From Calycina herbarum (lineage: Eukaryota; Ascomycota; Leotiomycetes; Helotiales; Pezizellaceae), in NCBI GenBank assembly GCA_001414485.1, contig LLEY01000049.1, positions 338,407 to 402,406 of the forward strand: a DNA stretch of 64,000 nt. Reading direction: 5' to 3'. Below are positions 46,763 to 57,704 of this stretch, piece by piece (positions within the stretch are counted from its first letter, which is position 1; every line of letters starts with the position of its first letter). Position numbers and translations under genes: made by a program. The notes under the pieces are model-generated. The model was not told the DNA's origin. It made no database searches and saw only the letters and a list, made by a program, of their open reading frames with translations.

Positions 46763-48601
46763 ATGTTTAATTCATTACTGGCTATTGGTCTTTTCCCCAT
46801 TATTCTTGCCTTGCCAGCACCACAGATCGGCGATTATGGAGAGAATACTGGACCTGTAGCAGGCATCAAACCACCCACACCAACCGTCACTTCAGCCTCT
46901 GGTTCCCTTTATGGACCCTCGTCTCTGCTCGGAGAAGCTGCTGCTCCTTCACCAATCAGCGGTGGAGACTCAGCAATAGTATCGGACTTCAAACTTGTGA
47001 ATGGCCAAGAAGCAGATGCCAATCTCGGGTTATATCTCGACTTTGACAGCATCGAAAAACCACAGCCCATTCGAGGAGAGTTTGGTCAAACCGATCCTGG
47101 TCCAAGTGAGTTCGAACCCCCCCTCCCCACCTTTAATAGTCTGAAACTTATTTGGTTTTCTAGGAACATTCGACTATGAACGACTGAACCCGGATTCATT
47201 TGCTCCTCCGGGGACTGATGCTGGGGACGTCCCCCAAGCAATGTGGCCACTAGGTCTTAGCAGCAATCGACTTGGAACTGGAAAACAATCTGGCTGGGCT
47301 CGTCAACAAAATGTCGACCAACTGCCGGCAGCAAAAGAAATGGCTGGAGTAGACATGCGTCTCGCTCCTCACGCTTACCGAGAACTCCACTGGCACACGG
47401 CCAATGAATGGGCTCTAATGCTCAAAGGTTCTGTCCGACTTAGTGCTGTCAACGAAGACGGTCAAACCTTCAACGACGACATCAGTGCTGGTGATGTATG
47501 GTTCTTCCCTGCTGGAATTCCACACTCTATTCAAGCTCTCGATCAAGGATGCGAATTTTTGATTGTGTTTGATGATGGGACCTTTACCGAGGATGGTACA
47601 TTCCTTGTCTCCGAAATGTTTTTGAGAAATCCAAAGGAAATTTTGAGCAAAACTTTGCAAACGCCAGTTTCGGCATTTGACAACTTGCCCAAAGATCAGC
47701 TTTACATTTTCCCTGGAACACCAGCACCTGCCAACTTTAGCGAGCAGAATGTCACTTCTCCATATGGGGAGCTTCCGATTAATGAATCTTACACTTATCA
47801 CTGGTCACAACAAGCTCCTTATACGGTACCTGGTGGCTCGGTCAAGATCTTGGATACAACAACATTTCCCATTGCGACCGATCTAGCAGCAGCTCTTGTC
47901 ACTGTTCAACCTGGTGCGATGAGAGAATTGCATTGGCATTTGACAAGTGATGAATGGAATTACTTCTTGCAAGGAAGTGCACGAATTACCGTCTACGATG
48001 CTCCTCAAAGTTCGAGAACCTTCGATTTTACAGCAGGTGATGTAAGTCAAAAATCATGCCCTCACATGAACAACGGAAGTATGACTGACAATAAAATTAG
48101 GTTGGTTACATACCCGCATCCAACTCTCACTACATAGAAAATACTGGTGACACTGATGTCATTTTCCTCGAAGTTTTGAAGCAAGGGAAATTTACGGATA
48201 GTGGGTATTCTCCGAGTTATTTTTCCCTCTTTCAGGTTGTTTTAGGAGGATTAAGACACCATTTCCTCCCCAGACATCTCACTTCCTCCTCACACAACCC
48301 CGTTTCTTCCTACTTTCCTCGAACATACTTCTAGAAAAAGCAATACTGACTCCGAGATCATCCGTAGTCAGTGTGGCTCAATGGCTAGCATTGACACCGA
48401 AACAAGTCGTTCAAGATACGGTATTTAAACACCTTCTATTACAAAAATGATGAAGAATGCTAACAATATTCGTAGCTTGGCCTTCCCGATGAAACACTCG
48501 ATAACTTGCCGAAGAAGAAAACATTCATCAAGCCTGGAAATAAAAACCTTACTGCTTTGGCGGGAGATCCGAAGGGAAGCGCTGCTTATGTTGGCAAGTA
48601 A
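46763..48601 (+). CDS. Oxalate decarboxylase (secreted bicupin)
   Basis: Five exons: 46763-47105, 47164-48041, 48101-48200, 48368-48420 and 48476-48601, 499 aa; all junctions keep frame. A signal peptide (MFNSLLAIGLFPIILALPAP) and a ~100-residue spacer come first. The first cupin has the metal site in RELHWHTANEWALMLKGSVR with the later His in GIPHSIQ. The second cupin has RELHWHLTSDEWNYFLQGSA with NSHYIEN from exon 3. LPAAKEMAGVDMRLAPHAYR is also typical of the family. The enzymes turn oxalate into formate and CO2 using manganese. Exon 4-5 residues VAQWLALTPKQVV and LPKKKTFI match the usual C-terminus. The gene is intact although pseudogenes lie on both sides. A secreted form would act on oxalate outside the cell or in the wall. 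Confidence 0.9.
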
Positions 48602-49373
48602 TTGGAATTACCCTTGACAAGTAGCCCAAGTGTAACAGAAGCAGGGGGTGGCAATGGAGAATTGGTTATGGAGAATCGGCGAATTTTATTCCTCGTCAAA
48701 TGTCCCCTAATTATCAATAAGAAACTCAACGATTACAACATCAAGTTGATTTGGAACGTTTTCCACCAGACAGAAAGCAACTGTGCTGTTTATATGGCAA
48801 CTCATGTATCGTGTGTCTGTAACTTATACTGATTCTTCGACTTAATTGCGTAGAAGTGCGATCCACATATAAGTGTACAGCGGTCAACCGAGGAAGACAG
48901 TCTAGAAAGTCACAAATAGAGGAATAAATTGTACACAAGGTTTAGAACCGTTAATATCCGGAGTTTCTGGTTATCGTACCTTCTTTCATCAAATGCCCTC
49001 AGCACCCTGGCATCATTGGTCTGCTGGGGTGACCATGGAGTAAAGCCTAAAACTAAACACCACTTCCTAAAAACTTCAAATGAGAGACTTGAGGAGTCGC
49101 GAAGAAGGAGGGATTTGTTAGATTGAGCATTGTTGAAGAATATTTGCGTTCAAGTTCCAAATTATACGGAGTTTATGCTTGAAAACAATAACGTCATCCT
49201 CGCAATATGGGCGGTCAATGTTAGAGAGGTGCATGAATAGAGAACCTGTCAAGCGTACAATGAGGCTTATAGGAACAAGAAAGAACCAGAAGTACTGTCG
49301 GGTTTCAAGGGAGGAGTGAGGCATGGATTTCGTGGCCAATGAACTCACCTCGCTTAATGGCGCCATTCCGAAA
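48602..49373. other. Intergenic stretch, no gene
   Basis: Three 65-86 codon frames without features. Nothing else seen. Confidence 0.5.
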
Positions 49374-50742
49374 TGCAAACAAAACTAGCAAACACCTTTG
49401 CATCTTCGCTGAACAATGATCCTCGACAATTTTCCCTCAACAACTTTGAGTCCCCTGAGAAAGTAAGTCTGTTATTGCTGCCACGAAAACAAAAGCTAAC
49501 TGTCCCAATGTCTCATAGGGGAAGATACCCAAGCCCATTCCCATTTTTGTAGACATTGATTACAAAATCCCCTCTCCCTTGACGATGTTTCTACGATGAA
49601 ATTCAGAACCCGACCCATGGGAGTCGACCGGTGGCGGATCAGACGACAATCCTACAACTTCGGAAATAATCGATAGGCTCACGGCAGATGACGACGTGGT
49701 TCACACTGGATACGATTCTTGGGACGCGAATGAGGAGGGATTCAACTTTACACAAGAGGACACTGAAAAAATATTCGAAATCGACTTGACGGAAGAGGAA
49801 ATCACACTTCCAGGTTGTGAGACTTTCACGCTGGAGTCTTGGATCTCAAACTCAGACGGTCCAAGGGAATGCACAAGGTGGCTGCAATTTGTGAACGTCT
49901 ATGCCTACAATAGTGAGCAATTTATCGGTCTTGCAGAGGGGCCATGTATTGATCGAGAGATTATCAATGGACCTAACTTCAATTTTAACATGGCCAAGTT
50001 TGTACACAGGGACAGAGACCCACGACTACATCTTGCCGGCGAGTTGTTCGACTGTCGAGGAACCCTCAAGAAAAGGTTCTCTGATTACGGCTTAGAAGAG
50101 GAACAGGTGTATGGCAAAATGAGTTGAGCAGTAGCAATACCCTGTTTTTAGAAAGTGTTTATGTTCAACCAGATTTCAGGCAAAGGGGCATTGGAAGTGC
50201 CCTGGTGGGGATTCTTACCAAAACAGCGGCAAAGTGGAATGCTGCTGTCAATTTCACATTGTGTTGGCCTGGCCAGTCTTTCGAGAGAGAAGTTCCAGAA
50301 AGTAGATACCCACAAAACCCACAACTGACGCATCCAGCTGAAATCGTGAAATTTTGTCGCAAAATGGGATAGCGCAGAATCGGAGAATCAAAATGGTTGG
50401 CCCTTCCTGTGGATACGGCGCACAAGGCATTTCAAATTGCTTCTAACGAAGATTATGATCCACCAAAAAAAGATCTCAACAAAGTTGTCCTACCCGGCGG
50501 GTTTCGGTCAGCAGGTCATCTTCTGAGAGCCATCGAAACACTGCCTGAATGCGAATGCTTGCAGGTTCTCAAATATTTTTGCCACGATCCTTTATCCAAC
50601 AAAGAGGAGTGGTTCGCGAGAAATATATTTGAAGACTTACTTCATGAGGCAGCTATTGAGGGTAAACCCTTGTGCTTGCAATTTGTACTGGAGAATGTCA
50701 GCAATGATGTATCAATTCGTGATTTAATAGAAGGAAGAGATA
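49374..50742 (+). pseudogene. GNAT-type acetyltransferase gene, 5' part, split by a transposon
   Basis: Exon 1 is about 49374-49463 (MQTKLANTFASSL...) with a GTAAGT donor and CTAACTG branch; exon 2 starts about 49519. The frame then meets TGA at about 49599 (CGA would fit) and goes on through ESWISNSDGPRECTRWLQ. A one-base shift in an A-run near 50120 leads into SSSNTLFLESVYVQPDFRQR, GIGSALVGIL, a GNAT acetyl-CoA-binding motif (QRGIGSA). TAG at about 50370 follows CRKMG, before RRIGESKWLALP. The last part, HLLRAIETLPECECLQVLKY to LIEGRDT, looks like an ankyrin-type or helical tail. The reading frame is then cut by the element at 50743. An acetyltransferase fused to a helical repeat region is inferred for the ancestor. 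Confidence 0.6.
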
Positions 50743-50889
50743 CAGTGAGTTGCGAGTTAAGCTTGAATTTGCCAACTTTTTTTGTAATCCGAGCTTTTTT
50801 TTTATCAAGGCTTTCTCTCTCTGTCGGTATAATCAGAGTGAACAGCACTCCACGTGACCTTCTCGCTTAAGGTCTATTTAAGTAGACAG

Positions 50890-52600
50890 AGCAGCTTACT
50901 TTGCTCTGTATGCACGAACGATAATATACTCTTTTTGCATCATGCTATTGGCCACCAAGTCATACCAACACTCTCTTTTCTTTAGAAGACAGAAAATAAA
51001 AGTACTCTAAAAGAGACGAGGCCTAGCTAGGAAGAAGCGCTATATCTAATTATCTCTCTTCTATATAATTTATTAATTTAAAGTATTATTATTATTCTTA
51101 CGCTGCGTAGGCCGTAGGCCAAGCTCTAAGAGCAAGCAGTACATCTTCTGTTCTAGTTTACAAAGCCTTTCGGCTCGTTCTCCGTCGCTTCTCGAGCTTT
51201 CTCTCGAGCGTGCGACTCTCCCTTCCGGGTCCTGCTGCTGTCTATTCGGAGCTCGTCTCTCCGACTCGGTGACATGAAAGGTGGTAGGTTGAAGTGCTCA
51301 ACCGCCAAAGCGTTTGTTAGTAGTACAAGGGCTGTGAGTATACCTACCGTCCCTGGCGCTTTTCAAGCGCCTTCTTAGAACTGCCTAGGCCTAGGCCTTG
51401 CCTTTCGGCACGCCTCGGCTGCCTCCTCCTCTTCCTCCCTCTCTCTTGCCTCCTCCTCATTCTCCTCTCTGTCTTGCTCTAGTAATTCCAGCGCGAGCCT
51501 ATACTCCTGGAGTCTTCCTAGCCCTAGCAGCCAAGTGGTAATCCTCGGCGCTAACTTTCTATTCGCTAGCGCCCCCCTTAGCTCTCTGAGGTCCCCGATC
51601 CGCTTTTCAAGGGCTCTTGCAAGCGCTTCTCTCTCTTGTGGAATCTCGTGGCAAAACAGTACAAGGTGCCCTACTGTCTCTTTGCCGCCTGCGCATGTAC
51701 ACCATGGTGTAAGCTGGTCTGGTACTTTTCTTGAGAAGAGGAAGGCGTTAAGCCCTATTGCTCCCGTTCGTGCGTGTACGAGTAGCGAGCTCTTTGCTTT
51801 GGCGAGCCCCTTATGAACCTTCCGTGGCTCCCAATCATCGAGGTCTGCCTCGTCTGACGCTTCTATATATCGCGTGGGGTTCTTCTCCTGAGTTCTCTTC
51901 CTCTGGGCTTCTAGGCGCTTTCTCCATTCTTCGAGCGTGGCGCTGTGCTCGAACCCCCCTCCCTCTATTCCCCACTTTCCTTCCCACTCCTGTCTCGCCC
52001 TCCAAGAGCACGGCATCGCCTTTCCTGCCTTTGACGGTCTTCCTCTCCTTCTTCTTAGCCGCGCAGCTATATGCTTACAAGCGTTTTGGATCAACTTTCC
52101 TGGTTCAGACGCTCGGAACTTTCTTTCGAACGCGGCTACTCTTAGGTTAAGGTACAGGTCGATTGGTGCACAGTCTGCCTCTACCTCGAGGCTCCGTACT
52201 GGGGTAGCTTTATATGCCCCTGTTACTACTCGTAGGCACTTTGACTGTTGTGTAGGGAAGCTTCTCGCTATCCCTTTCACGCTCCCTCCCTTCGGTGTTG
52301 TATGGTACCACGCTGACGCTCCGTACGCAATCGCGCTTCTTATTACCACCGCGTATATTTGCCTTGCTCGGTGGTAGTCTACACCCCACGTCTTCCCAGC
52401 TAGTCTCGTAAGTGCAAAGGTTTGCGTTGCGAGCTTCTTCCGTACCCTCTCCCGGTGCGCTTTCCAGTTTAGCTTTCTATCGAGCTCTACCCCTAGGAAC
52501 CTTGCGTGCTCGACTGGCGTAAGCCTCGCTTCCCCGAACCGAACTGTCTCTTTCCGTGGTACCCTCATTAATTTAAATTAAGTATAATAAAAGTAAACTA
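50890..52600 (-). mobile_element. 5'-truncated LINE fragment (probable bounds)
   Basis: On the minus strand a GC-richer block starts at about 52600. It holds the 397-codon frame, then a ~300-nt 3' region, and ends in an AATAATAATAAT run near 51085, such as closes many LINEs. 5' truncation with a 3' simple repeat is the usual outcome of target-primed insertion. Exact bounds and a target duplication could not be fixed. Confidence 0.5.
51375..52568 (-). CDS. LINE-type reverse transcriptase, C-terminal part
   Basis: An uninterrupted 397-codon frame. The N-terminal part has the end of a non-LTR reverse transcriptase: RFLGVELDRKLNWKAHRERV, KLATQTFALTRLAG, YHRARQIYAVVIRSAIAYGA then SAW. The catalytic palm motifs are missing. 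Further on, a zinc-binding block WCTCAGGKETVGHLVLFCHE (C-x-C...H...C-H) matches the Cys/His motif near the C-terminus of these proteins. The end is a Glu/Arg-rich tail. Base composition is clearly more GC-rich than the flanks and no stop is present, so it arrived recently or has escaped RIP. It is unlikely to be an active enzyme by itself. Confidence 0.7.
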   Translation of the reverse strand: MRVPRKETVRFGEARLTPVEHARFLGVELDRKLNWKAHRERVRKKLATQTFALTRLAGKTWGVDYHRARQIYAVVIRSAIAYGASAWYHTTPKGGSVKGIARSFPTQQSKCLRVVTGAYKATPVRSLEVEADCAPIDLYLNLRVAAFERKFRASEPGKLIQNACKHIAARLRRRRGRPSKAGKAMPCSWRARQEWEGKWGIEGGGFEHSATLEEWRKRLEAQRKRTQEKNPTRYIEASDEADLDDWEPRKVHKGLAKAKSSLLVHARTGAIGLNAFLFSRKVPDQLTPWCTCAGGKETVGHLVLFCHEIPQEREALARALEKRIGDLRELRGALANRKLAPRITTWLLGLGRLQEYRLALELLEQDREENEEEAREREEEEEAAEACRKARPRPRQF

Positions 52601-52907
52601 AAAGATAAATAATTCTTAAAATAACCCCTTTTTTAAAAAAATATTCACTACCCCTGTAAGGCCGACAGGCTATGCTAAGACCCTTTAAAAATCACGACAG
52701 ATATAAAATTGTCTGTTTTTGTCCTATTAGAGTACAAGGAGAGATATAAGCCTCTTCTTTCCTGTTCTTATAGATAGTATATCATATGTTGTTGTTAATT
52801 AATAGGTAAAAGAGTACCTAAATAGGGGGGAAATCGAGGAATTTTCTCAAAAAGCTCGGATTATAAAAAAAGTGGGCAAATTCAAGCTTAACTCGCAACT
52901 CACTGTA

Positions 52908-53116
52908 CCTAGAATCTCACCCCGCTCCAAAGAGTTCGATTCAAAATGGACCGAGAGAACTTTCGCTGTGAAATTTTCGAGGAAAAGATATTCCCAGGGC
53001 ACACGCTGGAGGACATGCGAAGTTTGAACCTTCTTAGAGGAGCCCAGCAAAAGTTATACTGCAGCTCGTTACCTTACTTAGATCGAGTCAAAAGCACATC
53101 TTTACGATTGCAATAA
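52908..53116 (+). pseudogene. GNAT-type gene, 3' part after the transposon
   Basis: In frame with the 5' part once the element and one TA are removed: a TAG directly after the junction (CAG would fit), then NLTPLQRVRFKMDRENFRCE, IFEEKIFPGHTLEDMRSLNL and on to CAATAA at 53114-53116. It carries no catalytic motif. Confidence 0.5.
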
Positions 53117-53867
53117 TAATTTGCTGGCAGCTGTCATGCTTGCCTCGACGGTTTCATATCTCCAAGAATGAAAGCGGCGCTCCAAACGCATGCACAAAAC
53201 CGCACAATTCAAATCTGTATCCAAGTTAAATTGTACGACGAAAGCCAATGGGAATTATCATTAAGCGAGGGCCAATTTTCGCCGTATCAAGTGATTCGAT
53301 TTCAAACTCGAAAACGAAGCCAAAGTTGACTGAAGGAATTCGCAAGAGTTATCAGTTCAACCACTATATCTAGCTAGGGGATTGAATTATGTGATCAAAG
53401 AACAGCTCAGGGGGGAGGATGGGTCTGTCACATAACAGTACCCCGTTTTCATATTGTCTTTCTCAAGGGAAAGGAATCTGTTTTCAATAGCAACATAATA
53501 TGGAGTGAAACTCAGGCTTTGTCCCAAGTCATTCTCATATGGATTTGTGGGATCCTTGTGGGCGGCGTTACCCGCTGTCAGGTAAAGCCGAAAAATCACC
53601 TGGTCGCAGCTTCCCTCAAAGATCGGGGAATGAACAAGAATGCAAAAGTTAGTCGTTCTTGCCGCTGAGTTTTGAATCAAGATAAGCGTAGATCAGTCCC
53701 GTGTAGCCAGAAAGTTTGATAAACCATCTCAATCTTTCATCTCAGTTCTGTAAAAAGTGCATCTCTGCGACATCAGTCCGAACCTACACATTCTCTTTCC
53801 TAACACGAACAAAAAAACCCACATCCTCAATGCATCCCGTAACATTCTTAACTCCTCCACCATCACT
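53117..53867. other. Upstream region of the 842-codon frame
   Basis: No gene supported. The open frame of the next gene stays open back to 53757, but the first 37 codons read like a leader. Confidence 0.4.
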
Positions 53868-56285
53868 ATGAATCCCAACGAAAGCCCCTTCGATTTCTCC
53901 ATGACCATGCCTCCGTCGTTGTTGCGAGTACCCAGTACCACCGATTTGCAAGGACTCATTCGAAAGAAACATCGTCATGGCCGTCGACATAAGAAATTGC
54001 AAAGTCGCCAACCTGTAAGCTTCAAGGACCGAGAGGCCTCAGAGGAGAACACTTCAGAGAACAGTCAGGTCTTATATATGAGTCCGAGAAGGAGGAGACA
54101 AAGGACAGGCAGTTATCTTTCCTCGATAGACAACACCCCGACCCCGAGGCTTGAAGACTTGGCTTGCTCAAAGGCTGGTTTCGAGAGTGCAAATGAAGAG
54201 TTATCATGGAGTATTATCGACCGAGAGATCCTTGAGTGGCAATACATGTGTGAAACTGGTCGACCGTATTGGTGGTCACAAGAAACAAAGCACAATCGCT
54301 TGGATAGATTGACGGCGGTGGCATACAAGAATTCTGGATCCCACGACTGGTCGAACGAAATTTATGGTGGTTCAAAACCAATATATCACGAAAGACGTCG
54401 AACGGTATCGGAAAGCTATCTGGCAGATGCATCGAATGTCAACAGCTTAGCGCACATGATTGCAATCCAACTTCTAGGCTCTTGCTTCACTCTTCCGCCA
54501 GATCATGCTACTAGTCTTCGGTCTGCGGATTATACAATTTTCGACAAGTATGGGGTTTTGACTGTTCCAGATCCTCGATTGATCAGCTCGCTGCGATTGC
54601 ATAGTCACTTCCGATATTCGCCCTGCTTTGGCCATGAACCACGAAACACCTCGCCCGTTCAATCGTGGCCAGGAATATATGATGGCCCTTTATCGCCTGC
54701 GTTATCGAGACAGAACAATTCGGGGTCGGATATGGACGCAAGTGAAGCTCGACCCAGGCGACGGAGATTACGAAGAACACTCAATGTCACGGAAAATTCG
54801 GAATGCTCCCTCGACAGCACTAGTGAAGATGGATATATGTCGCGTCGCAATACAGATCATACTGGCTACGATGAGGCAGCAGCAGCATGTAGCCGGCGAC
54901 ATTCCATACGCGAGGCAATCACTCAATCCTTGTCCCTTCCTCAAAGAATGCCGAGAATGGGGTCGTTGAAGAAGAACGACAGGCCAGATCCACCCATGAA
55001 TACGTCAATAGAAAATGATATCGTGAACGCTCTTTTACCAAACAGGGCTATGAGTGGTCACCAGTCACCGAGAAACAATCGCCTGCAGCCAGTCCTTCGT
55101 TCTGAACCTCATCATGTATTCGTGCAGCCGGTCAAGGAGCTTGTTATAAAGCCATGGCGGTCCCTTAGACGAAGAGTAGGTGGGAGCATGCACTCACCGC
55201 ACTGTTTTCCAACAGTAACTCCAGAGTCGCGAAGGTCTGAAGCTTCAGAGTCTGGTCAGAGTTGCACGTCCACTTCATCAGTAACCCCCGAAGGCAGGGC
55301 CAGAAGAAGAAGAGCGCAGGAAAGAGGGGATATTTATAGCAGCATGGACAGCACACAGCACAATACAACACCGGCAAATGGAATGTGTGATGAAGATGCA
55401 GCCCATGCCCTTTCCCGTCCATACTGGCTAGATCTAGAAACTGCCAGTCCAAGATCCAAAGCAGGGTGCGAGAGGCTTTGTGGTAGTGCTGAGAGTACAC
55501 CTTATTACAATTCCCCTGCCAGCGGATATCTTACACCAGAAGGAAGTACTGCGCAAACATCTTCGTGGTTGGACTCAAGAAATTCGAGTCCAAGATTCCA
55601 AATCCCGGACCCCATAGCAGCAGCACTTGCTGTTCCAAATTGCATGAATACGCCAAACGTACAAAGAGATCCAGCAACAGCCTCGACCCCTTTACAGCCG
55701 CCACCAAGCCCCGCATCATGGGTCATGGCGACACCTAGCTCCACAAGTTCCACAGGACAAACCCCTCAACTGTCAAGCGTAAAGAGTCCAAATAGTGGAA
55801 ATACTTCCACGACTGAATTCCAACTGAGATCTATGCAGACACCTCCAACTTTCCAGTATTCATCGATGAGAATACCAAAAAGGCATAGAAGGACCAGTCT
55901 ACTTTCAGAAGTTTGCACGCCAGAGGATTTTAGTACTCCCAATGCAAAGACAGACGATCGCGAGGCAGCAGAACGAAGCGCGTGGAGCGCTCGTGGAACT
56001 CCACTTTCAACTCCCATCGAAGAGAACATTCCGTCACCCTTCCCAGAAAGCTACCAAATACCCCATTCTTCAGAGAGTCTTCCCTGTGAAGAAAAGGTGG
56101 TTAGCCCGGGTTCAAACCTGTCACCAGGTATACGCACGAAACCAAGAGTCAAAAGATTGAGTAGAAGTGGCTCACAAATCTTTACTCCGGACGATGAAGG
56201 GGTGGAGCTGAATGGTCTACCAACGGGCCCCGGAAAAGAGATGTGGGCAGCAAAAGGCGGAAGGAGAGAAAGAACGTACTTGTAA
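53868..56285 (+). CDS. Large intrinsically disordered protein, unknown function
   Basis: A single long frame of 805 aa from the ATG at 53868 (MNPNESPFDFSMTMPPSLLR); an in-frame ATG at 53757 would add 37 residues. Composition is Ser/Pro/Thr/Arg-rich throughout. Basic clusters are HRHGRRHKK, RPRRRRLRRT and EGRARRRRAQ, which could serve as nuclear signals. Many SP/TP sites (TPEGSTAQT, PSPASW, TPQLSS) would suit proline-directed kinases. A somewhat more ordered part at about residues 110-200 includes EILEWQYMCETGRPYWWSQE, echoed later by LSRPYWLDLETASPRSKAG. No domain was recognised and no signal peptide or membrane segment is seen. The frame is clean over 2.4 kb, which supports a real gene. Confidence 0.7.
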   Translation: MNPNESPFDFSMTMPPSLLRVPSTTDLQGLIRKKHRHGRRHKKLQSRQPVSFKDREASEENTSENSQVLYMSPRRRRQRTGSYLSSIDNTPTPRLEDLACSKAGFESANEELSWSIIDREILEWQYMCETGRPYWWSQETKHNRLDRLTAVAYKNSGSHDWSNEIYGGSKPIYHERRRTVSESYLADASNVNSLAHMIAIQLLGSCFTLPPDHATSLRSADYTIFDKYGVLTVPDPRLISSLRLHSHFRYSPCFGHEPRNTSPVQSWPGIYDGPLSPALSRQNNSGSDMDASEARPRRRRLRRTLNVTENSECSLDSTSEDGYMSRRNTDHTGYDEAAAACSRRHSIREAITQSLSLPQRMPRMGSLKKNDRPDPPMNTSIENDIVNALLPNRAMSGHQSPRNNRLQPVLRSEPHHVFVQPVKELVIKPWRSLRRRVGGSMHSPHCFPTVTPESRRSEASESGQSCTSTSSVTPEGRARRRRAQERGDIYSSMDSTQHNTTPANGMCDEDAAHALSRPYWLDLETASPRSKAGCERLCGSAESTPYYNSPASGYLTPEGSTAQTSSWLDSRNSSPRFQIPDPIAAALAVPNCMNTPNVQRDPATASTPLQPPPSPASWVMATPSSTSSTGQTPQLSSVKSPNSGNTSTTEFQLRSMQTPPTFQYSSMRIPKRHRRTSLLSEVCTPEDFSTPNAKTDDREAAERSAWSARGTPLSTPIEENIPSPFPESYQIPHSSESLPCEEKVVSPGSNLSPGIRTKPRVKRLSRSGSQIFTPDDEGVELNGLPTGPGKEMWAAKGGRRERTYL

Positions 56286-56555
56286 TGAGTACACCGGTTT
56301 GCGGAATTTTTGGCCTATACATATAAAGAGCTTGGATTAGCCAAACTCCAATCCTTTGTAGAAGGAAAACAAATTGAAAAGTCCGGCATTATTGAAAACA
56401 CCTTGGGTATCCCAGAAACCCCTATCTTGTTAACCAAGTCCCTTTGCTCTCGAAAAACAAACGTACAATTACAAAGCCCAAGTCCGAACTCCATCATATG
56501 CCGCCGCCATTCTATACGCCTATTTTAACAATTGCTTTATCATCAGGGGCGGTTT

Positions 56556-57288
56556 CTACCCGCTTTCCGCCTCTGGTTTCATTCCAACCATTTCGTATTC
56601 TCCCGCGCCGTCCCTCCCTCTGCCTCTACCTCTCCCTCGACCAAAGCCTTGTTCTTCGTCGCCCCCTTCGCCGGAGGAAGGGCCTGCAACAGTGTCACTG
56701 GAAGCAGCTTGTGTTGTACTTGAGCCCCCAAAATTAATAGGACGCAGCTCCCTGTACTGACAACTCCACACACCCAAACTTGTCATCATTCCCGCACTAG
56801 CGATCTGCAACACCCACCACAATAAATTCCGGGGTATCGAATGCGAGTATAAGGATGTGACTACGAGGTGGATGAAGTGCAGGGTAATGGCGAAGTCGGG
56901 AACAAGCTTGCTCCGCGAAATGAAAAAGAGAATCGATATTACACTAGATAACGAGACATTAGCAAACTGCAATCTAGCATAATTCATAATTTGATTTGAA
57001 GCAAGTATATAGACTGATGAAAAAGGGGGGCAGCACATACCCAATAAAAGAGTTAAGCAGCCAAACCAAGCCCAGCATCCATCCTACCGTCGTATCACCC
57101 CTCAGACTCCGCCAACTCAGCACCAAATCGAAAGTGAAATGTTTCCCTGCCACCAGCGCCGTGAAGAGAATGAGGCCTGTGGCAACGCCGTACCATATTG
57201 CTTGTAGAAGTAGGATTTGCGATAGGATCTTTAGGGGAGGCAGTTCGGTGAGAGCACCGGGTCGCGGAGGCCGTCGGCGTCGCGCCAT
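56556..57288 (-). CDS. SYS1: Golgi trafficking membrane protein Sys1
   Basis: Two exons, 57288-57041 and 56973-56556, 221 aa. The intron has a GTATGT donor and GCTAG acceptor in phase 2. The N-terminus MARRRRPPRPGALTELPPLK is followed by four hydrophobic segments. Family residues are plain: LVLSWRSLRGDTTVGWMLGL, SRSKLVPDFAITLHFIHLVV, TSLYS, WWVLQ, CQYRELRPINFGG. The C-terminus is a Gly/Arg and Glu-rich tail (GFGRGRGRGRGRDG), longer than the yeast protein. Sys1 is a Golgi membrane protein that recruits the GTPase Arl3 and so the golgin machinery (known for the family). It is divergent from COA6, with which it shares a 416-bp promoter region. Confidence 0.9.
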
Positions 57289-57704
57289 TTATTTGTATTA
57301 TTTGAAAAGAAGAGGGGATGTTGCTATCGTGGATACATTGGCGATTTTGTAGTTTGTTGTTTCTTTGTGAGGATATAAAAGTGTTACCTTGTTGAATCTG
57401 ATGATGACCGGGTGCTAGGCTGAAGGCCAGATGATGCGCTGACGAATGGGGAAAGGTGGCGCCGTCGGGCGGTGAGACAGCTCGATATCTGGGGCAATTA
57501 TTGAGCCTCGAAATTCAAGCCTTCTTTTTGGGTATCAACCAAATCAAATTTCTCTTGTCAGTCGGTATTTCGAAATTCCAAAGTTGGAATCATTAGTGGT
57601 AGCCCAATTGTTACGGCTTCCACCATCACTTGCTAATTTTAGAACAGCTTTTATTCACAGCCCTCTTTCTGCCTTTCTACTCAGTCTCCCCCAGAGCATT
57701 CAAC
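57289..57704. promoter_or_regulatory. Shared upstream region of SYS1 and COA6
   Basis: 416 bp between two divergent start codons. No clear TATA box; CT-rich tracts lead to the COA6 start. A bidirectional promoter is inferred from layout only. Confidence 0.4.

Larger units (their letters stand above)
50743..52905. mobile_element. TA-flanked inverted-repeat element carrying a LINE fragment
   Basis: 2,163 bp. The left end CAGTGAGTTGCGAGTTAAGC then TTGAATTTGCC...TTTTTTTGTAATCCGAGCTTTTT is mirrored by the right end, read on the other strand as CAGTGAGTTGCGAGTTAAGC then TTGAATTTGCCCAC...TTTTTTTATAATCCGAGCTTTTT. Inverted repeats are at least 60 bp. The element is flanked by TA (50741-50742, 52906-52907). 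Removing it and one TA restores the host frame (RDT then TAG-N-L-T-P-L). No transposase is present. The interior holds a minus-strand LINE-type reverse-transcriptase C-terminal frame. Its ends match those of the MITE at 43980. Confidence 0.85.

Noticed and set aside
54113..56160. Many 60-113 codon frames within the 842-codon region
   Set aside because: Shadows of the long clean plus-strand frame.
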